From positions 1-8,129 of the forward strand of contig PCSF01000238.1 of NCBI GenBank assembly GCA_002771315.1: a stretch of 8,129 nucleotides of DNA, written 5' to 3'. Origin of the DNA: Desulfobacterales bacterium CG23_combo_of_CG06-09_8_20_14_all_52_9 (lineage in GTDB: Bacteria > Desulfobacterota > Desulfobacteria > Desulfobacterales > UBA2156). A program made the translations under genes and the position numbers. Each line of letters opens with the position of its first letter. Position 1 is the first letter of the stretch. Shown in pieces: positions 1-5,872 of this stretch. Below the pieces are notes generated by a model, which saw nothing but the letters and a program-made list of their open reading frames with translations, searched no databases and was not told the DNA's origin.

Positions 1-75
1 CTACACTATCCGACCCATATCGCCCAAGCTAATTTGATACCTTTATTTATTTACGCATCCTAAGGAGAACAAGGC

Positions 76-480
76 ATGTCCTACTTTCGGGTGAACGAGC
101 GGTGCAACGGTTGCCTGGCCTGCGTGGAGAACTGTCCTGCCGATGCTTTGTGCGCCCGTGATTCCAAAGGGCATCGGATCCTTTTCCATAATATGGCCCG
201 TTGTGCCAGATGCGGCAATTGCTGGCGCATATGTCCACAAGACGCCATCGAGTTTGAGTATCTTTTGAAAGGAGATTGGGATACCGTTACCACATTGGAT
301 CTTGTCAGGTGTGAAATTTGTAGAGACGTTCTCTACACGGCACCTTTCGCCAAGACCGTGTCGGATAAGCTGAGCCGAGAGATGAAAGCGCTTTGCCCAA
401 GACACCGGGAGTCCATCGACGCTGTCGCCCGTGCCGTATATATTCCGGGATTGAAAGGGAAGCACGAGGTGGTGTCATGA
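76..480 (+). CDS. Two-cluster [4Fe-4S] ferredoxin-like protein, partner of MetV
   Basis: A 134-residue soluble electron carrier. Two classical [4Fe-4S] motifs are visible: Cys10-13-16-20 followed by Pro (CNGCLACVENCP) and Cys43-46-49-53 followed by Pro (CARCGNCWRICP). The C-terminal half carries a further CxxC at 79/82 and a CPRH motif (Cys107, His110). A similar tail pattern (CxxC, then a CPxC/H) occurs in some hydrogenase-type ferredoxin subunits and could bind zinc or a third centre. The start is supported by AAGGAG at 62-67, eight bases before ATG. The last codons overlap the next gene by four bases (ATGA), so the two are almost certainly translationally coupled and functionally linked. 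The likely role is passing low-potential electrons to or from the MetV-associated methylene-THF reductase. The ferredoxin class is clear; the partner is inferred from context. No convincing promoter was found in the 75 bases upstream, so the operon may begin outside the window. Confidence 0.9.
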   Translation: MSYFRVNERCNGCLACVENCPADALCARDSKGHRILFHNMARCARCGNCWRICPQDAIEFEYLLKGDWDTVTTLDLVRCEICRDVLYTAPFAKTVSDKLSREMKALCPRHRESIDAVARAVYIPGLKGKHEVVS

Positions 481-1151
481 TCGTCGGGGATTTAAAGCCG
501 ATTGATGAAATTATCTCCATGATCGCCGGTTATCGGAAGATCCTGGTTCTCGGTTGCGGAAGCTGTGTCACCGTTTGTCTTTCCGGAGGGGAGCGCGAGG
601 CCCGGCAACTGGTCCGGGAGCTTTCCCACCCGATGCATTATGTGGGGGATCCCCCTGAATTTTCGGTGGGATCGATCCTGCGGCAGTGCGAACAGGATCT
701 GGTTGTTTCTTACCAGAAAATAGAACCGGGTGTGGATGCCGTGTTATCTTTGGCGTGCGGAGCCGGTGTACAGACCATGGCGGATGCCTTCGAACCGCTT
801 CCCATTCTGCCGGCCATCAACACAACCTTTTTCGGAGCATCATTAAAACCTGGAACATGGAGCGAGGTCTGCCGGGGGTGCGGGGATTGCGTGCTTTCCC
901 ATACCGCCGGAATCTGCCCCATTGCGCGATGTGCCAAGAGCCTGTTCAATGGACCGTGCGGGGGATCGCAAAACGGAGCCTGCGAGGTCGACCCGAACAT
1001 ACCTTGTGCCTGGATGATGATCTACTACCGATTGAAGATGCAAAATAAACTTCATCTACTTGACGAACTGCGTCCACCCCGGGATTGGCGGAACGGAGGC
1101 GGTGCCGGACCCCGTTCGCGGATTCGCACCGGTGTCGGCAATCCTCAATAG
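477..1151 (+). CDS. metV: MetV-like protein (methylene-tetrahydrofolate reductase C-terminal domain family)
   Basis: A 224-residue, cysteine-rich protein matching the MTHFR C-terminal domain (MetV) family. In acetogens this family partners MetF, the methylene-THF reductase of the methyl branch of the Wood-Ljungdahl pathway. An N-terminal CGSCVTVC (Cys27, 30, 34) lies after a short Rossmann-like strand (KILVLGCG). A central CRGCGDC (132, 135, 138) is followed by the family signature CPIARCAKSLFNGPCGG (147-163) and later Cys169 and Cys177, enough ligands for metal or Fe-S centres. An in-frame start 84 bases upstream (393) lies inside the ferredoxin gene. ATG at 477 is chosen because of the ATGA overlap, a GAGG at about 465 and agreement with the family N-terminus. 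A metF gene normally sits beside metV, but here the next gene is cydB on the other strand. The last seven bases overlap the 3' end of cydB, and no terminator is seen. The gene symbol is by family resemblance. Confidence 0.85.
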   Translation: MIVGDLKPIDEIISMIAGYRKILVLGCGSCVTVCLSGGEREARQLVRELSHPMHYVGDPPEFSVGSILRQCEQDLVVSYQKIEPGVDAVLSLACGAGVQTMADAFEPLPILPAINTTFFGASLKPGTWSEVCRGCGDCVLSHTAGICPIARCAKSLFNGPCGGSQNGACEVDPNIPCAWMMIYYRLKMQNKLHLLDELRPPRDWRNGGGAGPRSRIRTGVGNPQ

Positions 1152-2164
1152 TAACCCTCAGGGGATGCCTTACCCCGGAATGTATAGAAGCTATAGGCGG
1201 TATAGCCCAAAACCATGGGAAGCAAAAAGAGGGTACCCGCTAATAACAGGGATTGAGACTGAGGAGCTGCAGCCGCTTCCCACAACGTAAATCGAAAAGG
1301 AACAATCCAGGGCCAAAGACTGATACCTAACCCGAGATAGTTCATCAAGAAGATGCCGATGCTCAGAAAAAAGGGCCGGCATTCTTTCTTTCGGCGTAAG
1401 TCCTTCCATAAAAGCAAAAACATGCCAAAAGCCAGCAAGGGAAGGGGAGACAGGTAAAAGAAGTTGGGGAGGCTGAACCACAAGGTTTTGATGTCATTGT
1501 TAATCAACGGCGTACTCAAAGTGACCAAAGCCATGAACAAGGCCACACAAACGCAGATGGAGCCGGCGTAATTGCGGGCCCATTCCTGGGTTTCTCCATC
1601 GGTTTTCATAATGATCCATGTGGCCCCCAACAGCGCATAGCCGAAGACCAGGGCTGCGCCCGTCATCAAAGCAAAAGGGCTTACCCAGTCGAGTGCGCCG
1701 CCGGCAAAACGGCGCCCTTCCACCGCGATCCCCTGCACAAATGTTCCCAAAACCACCCCCTGCATGAATGCGGCTGTAAGCGATCCGAGGTGAAAGGCAT
1801 AATTCCATGCTTTTCTTGACCAACCAAAAGCCTTGAAGCGAAATTCGAAAGCCACACCACGAAAAATCAGCCCCAGCAGCATGAAAATGATGGGAAGGTA
1901 AAAGGCCGGCATCAGGACGGCATAGGCCAATGGGAAGGCGGCAAAAAGCCCGCCGCCGCCGAGGACGAGCCAGGTTTCGTTGCCGTCCCAAAAAGGGGCG
2001 ATGGAATTCATTATCCGATCCCGGGATTGATCCGATGGAGCAAAGGGGAACAGGATTCCTACACCCAGATCGAAGCCGTCGAGGAGAACATATAAAAAGA
2101 CGGCGGTTCCGATGAGTGCGTACCAGATGATGGGTAAATCCAGGATATTTTCAAAACTAAACAT
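1145..2164 (-). CDS. cydB: Cytochrome bd ubiquinol oxidase subunit II
   Basis: A 339-residue polytopic inner-membrane protein, partner of CydA in the quinol:O2 oxidoreductase that reduces oxygen to water. Family signatures are clear: LDGFDLGVG at 28-36 near the end of the first membrane helix, and WDGNETWLVLGGGGLFAAFP at 59-78, the hallmark loop of CydB. About eight hydrophobic segments follow, and the protein ends in a short polar tail (GKASPEGYY). A longer open frame reaches back to 2239 inside cydA, but ATG at 2164 is preferred because GGGAGG (2170-2175) lies five bases upstream and the N-terminus then fits the family. The gap to the cydA stop is 16 bases, so the two form an operon. No small cydX-like gene follows, because the stop lies within the end of metV. 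Length is slightly below the roughly 380 residues of E. coli CydB, as is common in CIO-type enzymes. Confidence 0.95.
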   Translation of the reverse strand: MFSFENILDLPIIWYALIGTAVFLYVLLDGFDLGVGILFPFAPSDQSRDRIMNSIAPFWDGNETWLVLGGGGLFAAFPLAYAVLMPAFYLPIIFMLLGLIFRGVAFEFRFKAFGWSRKAWNYAFHLGSLTAAFMQGVVLGTFVQGIAVEGRRFAGGALDWVSPFALMTGAALVFGYALLGATWIIMKTDGETQEWARNYAGSICVCVALFMALVTLSTPLINNDIKTLWFSLPNFFYLSPLPLLAFGMFLLLWKDLRRKKECRPFFLSIGIFLMNYLGLGISLWPWIVPFRFTLWEAAAAPQSQSLLLAGTLFLLPMVLGYTAYSFYTFRGKASPEGYY

Positions 2165-2180
2165 GGAATCCTCCCGATTC

Positions 2181-3560
2181 TTAGCTCCTATCCACGACCA
2201 GCAAAGGTTTTTTGAGACCATGGGTCCCGAAGGAGGCATCTTCCGGCATATCCGGGCCCTTCCCGATCAGTTTCAAGATATAATAGGTTCCCGCGCCGAA
2301 GATGACCGTGTAGACCAGAAAGAACGCTCCGAGTGACAATGCAACCGGGCCGGATCCTACCGGAGAAACCGAATCTGCTGTCCGCATCACATTGTAGACG
2401 ATAAAGGGCTGCCTGCCGATTTCCGTGACACACCACCCGGTCAGCACGGCTAAAAATCCCGAAGGCGTCAGGGCCATGCACCAGAATTGAAACCATCGGG
2501 TGTCAAAAAGCCTTTTTCGTAAAAACAAGATCACAGCCGCGATACCGGTGGCAATCATGAGCAGACCGATCCCCACCATGATCCGAAACGACCAGAAAAT
2601 CCATGCCGCGGGCGGCCGATCTTCCGACGGCCACTCCTTCAGCCCTTTCACTTCGCCGTTGAAATCATGGGTGAGGATCAGGCTGGACAACTTGGGTACT
2701 TCCAGGGCGTAAAGGGTCGTTTCTTTTTTCTGGTCCGGCCAGCCGAAGAGCTTCAGGGGGGCTCCACGCTGGGTTTCCCAGAGCCCTTCCATGGCGGAAA
2801 CCTTGGCCGGCTGATGCTCCAGGGTGTTTAAGCCGTGAAGGTCTCCGAAGAAAAGTTGCAACGGAGCCACGAACACGGCCATGATCATGGCCATGCCGAA
2901 CATTACCCGGGCGGAACCCACGTGACGTCTGCGCCACAGATAATAGGCCCCGACCCCCCCCACGACGAATGCCGTGGTAAGGTATGCCGCCGCGACCATA
3001 TGAACGAATCGATAGGGAAACGACGGATTGAATATGATCCGGATCCAATTCGTGGGGTAAAAGATGCCATCCGCCCCTTTGATGAATCCCTGGGGCGTCT
3101 GCATCCAGCTATTGGCCGAAAGAATCCAGAATGCGCTGATCAGCGTGCCGACTGCCACAATCACCGTGGCGCCAAAGTGGGCCATTTTTCCTACCCGTTT
3201 CCATCCAAAGAGCATGATGCCTAGAAACGACGCTTCCAGGAAGAACGCCGTCAGGACTTCAAAACCCAGCAGGGGGCCGAGAATGTTACCCGTACGGTCC
3301 GAAAAGGCCGACCAATTGGTGCCGAACTGGTACGAAAGTACAATCCCTGAAACCACCCCCATGCCGAAATTAACGGCAAATATTTTCACCCACATTCGAT
3401 AGACCGATTCAAAAACCGGGTTGCCGGTCTTCAGCCAGCGCCATTCCACGACGGCCAGCCAGCTGGCGATGCCGATGGTAAAGGCCGGAAACAGGATATG
3501 GAAGGATATGGTGAAAGCGAACTGAAGTCGTGCCAAAAAAACAGGATCGAACAGGTGCAT
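2181..3560 (-). CDS. cydA: Cytochrome bd ubiquinol oxidase subunit I, short Q-loop (CIO-like) type
   Basis: A 459-residue heme-bearing subunit of cytochrome bd in the cytoplasmic membrane. By comparison with E. coli CydA, the heme ligands and key acids are present: His21 (b595 axial position), His187 and Met328 (b558), Glu101 and Glu109 (proton path), and Glu380 just before the GRQP motif. The quinol-binding Q-loop, between about 240 and 318, holds the conserved Lys253 and Glu258 but lacks the long insertion of E. coli. The total length is therefore about 60 residues shorter than the 522-residue E. coli protein, as in cyanide-insensitive-type oxidases. The usual GRQPW reads GRQPF (382-386). 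The start at 3560 is supported by AGAGGT (3567-3572), six bases upstream. cydB follows after 16 bases. A consensus-like promoter with an overlapping palindrome lies upstream. In an anaerobe the expected job is oxygen scavenging or micro-oxic respiration; that role is inferred, while the enzyme identity is secure. Confidence 0.96.
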   Translation of the reverse strand: MHLFDPVFLARLQFAFTISFHILFPAFTIGIASWLAVVEWRWLKTGNPVFESVYRMWVKIFAVNFGMGVVSGIVLSYQFGTNWSAFSDRTGNILGPLLGFEVLTAFFLEASFLGIMLFGWKRVGKMAHFGATVIVAVGTLISAFWILSANSWMQTPQGFIKGADGIFYPTNWIRIIFNPSFPYRFVHMVAAAYLTTAFVVGGVGAYYLWRRRHVGSARVMFGMAMIMAVFVAPLQLFFGDLHGLNTLEHQPAKVSAMEGLWETQRGAPLKLFGWPDQKKETTLYALEVPKLSSLILTHDFNGEVKGLKEWPSEDRPPAAWIFWSFRIMVGIGLLMIATGIAAVILFLRKRLFDTRWFQFWCMALTPSGFLAVLTGWCVTEIGRQPFIVYNVMRTADSVSPVGSGPVALSLGAFFLVYTVIFGAGTYYILKLIGKGPDMPEDASFGTHGLKKPLLVVDRS

Positions 3561-3612
3561 GCTATTACCTCTTTACCTATTGGTTGGGAGGATGCTGGTT
3601 TCTAAAAACCGG

Positions 3613-3630
3613 GAAGTATATTTATACTTC
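3613..3630. promoter_or_regulatory. Perfect 18-bp palindrome over the cydAB -10 region, candidate operator
   Basis: The sequence GAAGTATA-TT-TATACTTC is a perfect inverted repeat with 8-base arms and a 2-base centre. It covers the predicted -10 and part of the spacer of the cydAB promoter, the classic position for a repressor site. It does not match the FNR/ANR (TTGAT-N4-ATCAA) or Rex (TTGTGAA-type) consensus. The regulator is unknown and none is encoded in the window. Function is inferred from symmetry and position only. Confidence 0.5.
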
Positions 3631-3643
3631 AAATATGTTGCAA
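3615..3643 (-). promoter_or_regulatory. Predicted sigma-70 promoter of cydAB
   Basis: Read on the minus strand, TTGCAA (3643-3638) is followed by an exact 17-base spacer and TATACT (3620-3615), a good -35/-10 pair. The predicted transcription start is near 3608, giving a leader of roughly 48 bases before cydA. The spacer is AT-rich. The -10 element lies inside the left arm of the adjacent palindrome, which suggests that a bound protein would block RNA polymerase. Confidence 0.6.
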
Positions 3644-3696
3644 AGTCGAGATTTTTCCTTTTCCATAGAGGGCTCTGTCTCTAGTGATCGGAAAAA

Positions 3697-3724
3697 TTGA
3701 CATCGGCAGCGGATCGGTGATAAT
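3697..3724 (+). promoter_or_regulatory. Predicted promoter of the HD-hydrolase gene
   Basis: A perfect -35 TTGACA (3697-3702) is followed after 16 bases by GATAAT (3719-3724), one mismatch from the consensus -10. The predicted start near 3731 leaves a leader of about 135 bases before the ATG at 3866, longer than usual. It does not overlap the cydAB promoter, so the two divergent genes could be controlled independently. Confidence 0.5.
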
Positions 3725-3865
3725 GACTTCAGAGATTTTTGTTGTCGAAGCTTTCTTGCCAAGCGCTGACATCGAAGCTATTTATATTTACAGCGTCCGT
3801 AAACCGGGGAAGCAGTGCATCTTTATCCTCATCAATAATAGAGCGCAGGAATCAGGAGGTCCGCG

Positions 3866-4441
3866 ATGAACGTTGAAACACCGACCCGGCAGGAAGCTTA
3901 TGATCTGCTGCTTAAGTATAATCAAAGTGAAAGCCTGATCAAGCACGCCCTGGCCGTGGAGGGGGTGATGCGCCATTTAGCCAGGAAGTTCGGCGAGGAC
4001 GAGGAGAAATGGGGTATCATCGGCCTGGTTCATGATCTGGACTATGAGCAGTTTCCGGATGTCCATTGCAAAAAAAGCGAGGAAATCCTTAGGGAAGCCG
4101 GCTGGCCGGAAGAGTATGTCCGGGCCGTCATCAGCCACGGATGGGGGATCTGTAACGACGTAGAGCCCAAGACGACCCTGGAGAAGGTCCTCTTTGCCGT
4201 CGATGAACTGACCGGGCTGGTGGTCACTTCTGCGCTGGTAAGACCCTCGAAAAGCGTGATGGACATGGAGGCCAAATCGGTCAAGAAGAAATGGAAAGAC
4301 AGGCGCTTTGCAGCCGGTGTGAACCGGGAGATCATCGAAAAAGGTGCGGCGCTTTTGGGTATGGACTTGACGGAACTCATCACGGAGACGATCCGTGGAA
4401 TGCGAAATGTGGCCGGAGAGATCGGCTTGAAAGGATTATAG
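3866..4441 (+). CDS. HD-superfamily metal-dependent phosphohydrolase (COG2316-like)
   Basis: A 191-residue cytoplasmic protein with an HD domain, a metal-dependent phosphohydrolase fold. Metal-ligand candidates in order are His27 (IKHALAVE), His56-Asp57 (GLVHDLDY), His91 (VISHGWG) and Asp113 (AVDELTGLV). The stretch after the last aspartate, with LVRPSK (124-129) and KSVKKKWKD (137-145), closely follows the predicted-hydrolase family I know as COG2316. The natural substrate of that family is, to my knowledge, not established. The start is well supported by AGGAGG (3854-3859), six bases before ATG. The gene is divergent from cydAB and stands alone on its strand. It meets the exported hydrolase gene tail to tail with a six-base overlap. 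Full length with no missing catalytic residue, so probably functional. Confidence 0.88.
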   Translation: MNVETPTRQEAYDLLLKYNQSESLIKHALAVEGVMRHLARKFGEDEEKWGIIGLVHDLDYEQFPDVHCKKSEEILREAGWPEEYVRAVISHGWGICNDVEPKTTLEKVLFAVDELTGLVVTSALVRPSKSVMDMEAKSVKKKWKDRRFAAGVNREIIEKGAALLGMDLTELITETIRGMRNVAGEIGLKGL

Positions 4442-5872
4442 GGGGCGATCCGGCAGGATCACCCGGGCTCCGTGGAGATACCCCGAATATCGGGGACTTT
4501 GTATCGGGCATACGGAAAAGAATAGGGCCGCCGGGACCGACCGGCCGGAACGGGGATCCTCCGAGGCGAGCACTTTTACCGCAGCCTCTTTGCCCACGAT
4601 GGTAACTCCCGCAAAATCCAATCGGCTTTCTTCTGAGGTGACGGCTATCTCCCCTTCGATCCTGCCGCCGGTGAGGACGATTTCCGAACGGCAGGCAGAA
4701 AGGGCAGTCTTGTTTGGGCCGATGTGGCTGTTCTCGATGATCACCGAGGATTCCAGAATCCTGACAGAAGGGGTCCGGACATTTTTCAGCAGGACGGATC
4801 GGCAATTGGTGATTTCGATGGCGTCGTAGGATCCTTCAAATACCGTGCATGATTGATCTTGGCATCTGCCGGTTCCCTTGGAGATGGCGGCAAAGGATCC
4901 GGCGGTCTCCGTCACCTGGGTTATGGAAAGAGACTTATCCGGCTCCCTGAGAAAGGCGAGAAGAGTTCCTGCGAATTCTTTGGGTTGCTCCTTCATCAAC
5001 ACGTGCCCTGCGCCTTTCATCCACTTCAGGCGCGCATTCGGAATCTGAGAAGCCAAAAGGGTGGCTGTTCTCGGCGATGCGATGCTGTCCTGGGTTCCCC
5101 AGAGAATAAGAGTAGGGGTGATGATCCGGCCAATGAGGGGGCTGAAATCTTCCACCGCAGTGGCAAAGGCGGCTATGCGGACCGGGTCGGCTTGCAGAAA
5201 TTTTTCACGGGTCAGCGACGTGAAAAGAATCCATGCGTCGGGTATCGGTTTTCCCGCCGCCCGGCGAAGTACCGTCTCCGCGATCCGGTCCAGAAATGCA
5301 TCCTGCTGGGGAAAGATATCCGGGAGCAGGCGGCTGCCGCTTTGCGCCAGGAAACGGGAATAGACCTGCCGGTGGAGGATTCCGGGCACCGAAGCAAGGA
5401 TTAGGCGAGACACATTCCGAGGATGTTCGGCGGCGTAACACAAAGCGATCGCGCCTCCCATAGAATGACCCACGAGATGCACGGGTCCTTTTGCAAATTG
5501 CGGCAGAAGGAAATCCATCAACTCGGCATACCGGGACGGTGAGTATAGGTCGTTTCCAGCGTCAGATTGACCGAAACCGGGAAGGTCAAATGCCAAAACG
5601 TGAAATTTTTGGGCTAACTCCGGGAAGATCTCTTCCCAGTCTCTCGAAGCCGAAGTACCCAGACCGTGTATCAGAACCACGGTTTTTGAGTGATGACGGC
5701 CTGCCTCCTGCACATATACCCGGCCGTTAAAGATCGGTTCCGGGACTAGGCTTTCCCTTCGATCCTGAATCTCTCCGACGGAAGTGCCGAAGGACGATAC
5801 AGGAAAAATTGCCACCCATAACAAAGGAAATATCCCCAACGTGCGTATGAAAGATTCAAGCATCTTCCGCAT
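4436..5872 (-). CDS. Exported alpha/beta hydrolase with C-terminal beta-helix-like domain
   Basis: A 478-residue protein, probably periplasmic. The N-terminus has Arg2/Lys3 and a hydrophobic core at about 14-28 ending in SSFG, a plausible type I signal peptide without a lipobox cysteine. Residues about 60-312 form an alpha/beta hydrolase: oxyanion loop LIHGLG (67-72), nucleophile Ser137 in GHSMGG, acid Asp262 in LWGTQDS, base His290 in GAGHVLM. Residues about 340-475 are not part of that fold. They show four rough 20-residue turns rich in alternating hydrophobics (S-V-L-L-K-N, S-V-I-I-E-N, S-E-I-V-L-T, S-R-L-D-F-A), resembling a right-handed beta-helix, with Cys337, 342, 357, 394 and 455. ATG at 5872 is chosen over 5947 (deep inside meaB) and over 5863 because of the charged n-region; there is no clear ribosome site. 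The start overlaps the last 17 bases of meaB, implying translational coupling. The substrate is unknown; esterase or lipase activity is likely. Confidence 0.8.
   Translation of the reverse strand: MRKMLESFIRTLGIFPLLWVAIFPVSSFGTSVGEIQDRRESLVPEPIFNGRVYVQEAGRHHSKTVVLIHGLGTSASRDWEEIFPELAQKFHVLAFDLPGFGQSDAGNDLYSPSRYAELMDFLLPQFAKGPVHLVGHSMGGAIALCYAAEHPRNVSRLILASVPGILHRQVYSRFLAQSGSRLLPDIFPQQDAFLDRIAETVLRRAAGKPIPDAWILFTSLTREKFLQADPVRIAAFATAVEDFSPLIGRIITPTLILWGTQDSIASPRTATLLASQIPNARLKWMKGAGHVLMKEQPKEFAGTLLAFLREPDKSLSITQVTETAGSFAAISKGTGRCQDQSCTVFEGSYDAIEITNCRSVLLKNVRTPSVRILESSVIIENSHIGPNKTALSACRSEIVLTGGRIEGEIAVTSEESRLDFAGVTIVGKEAAVKVLASEDPRSGRSVPAALFFSVCPIQSPRYSGYLHGARVILPDRPL
4443..4464. other. Strong stem-loop at a convergent gene junction
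   Basis: GGGCGATCC and GGATCACCC pair as a nine-position stem with one C-A mismatch around a GGCA tetraloop. It begins one base after the stop of the HD gene and lies within the last codons of the opposing hydrolase gene. Neither strand shows a T-run after the stem, so it is not a standard intrinsic terminator. It could slow polymerase from both directions or protect the 3' ends of the transcripts. Confidence 0.35.

Larger units (their letters stand above)
3561..3865. other. Divergent intergenic region between cydA and the HD-hydrolase gene
   Basis: This 305-base stretch separates two outward-facing genes. The cydA-proximal part holds the cydAB promoter and an 18-bp palindrome, and a separate plus-strand promoter lies near 3697-3724. 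The rest, about 3731-3853, looks like the untranslated leader of the HD gene. A GTG-initiated frame of 61 codons (3684-3869) overlaps the HD start, but it has no ribosome binding site and an unremarkable composition, so I do not call it a gene. No riboswitch fold or terminator was recognised in the leader. Confidence 0.7.

Noticed and set aside
34..62. TTGATA at 34-39 as a -35 box for the ferredoxin gene
   Set aside because: No acceptable -10 lies at the right spacing, and the expected position runs into the ribosome binding site.
393..476. N-terminal extension of the MetV frame
   Set aside because: It lies in the coding sequence of the ferredoxin in another frame. The ATG at 477 has the ATGA overlap and a family-like start.
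1100..1131. Inverted repeat CGGTGC/GCACCG near the end of metV as a possible terminator
   Set aside because: Only six base pairs with a 20-base loop and no T-run on either strand; likely chance in GC-rich coding sequence.
2835..3224. Plus-strand frame rich in His/Gly (HEHGHDHGH) that could look metal-binding
   Set aside because: It lies wholly within cydA on the opposite strand, and cydA keeps all its catalytic residues. The His-rich run is a shadow of cydA codons.
3684..3869. A 61-codon plus-strand frame overlapping the HD gene start by ATGA
   Set aside because: It starts with GTG without a ribosome binding site, begins upstream of the predicted promoter, and its protein looks like unselected sequence.
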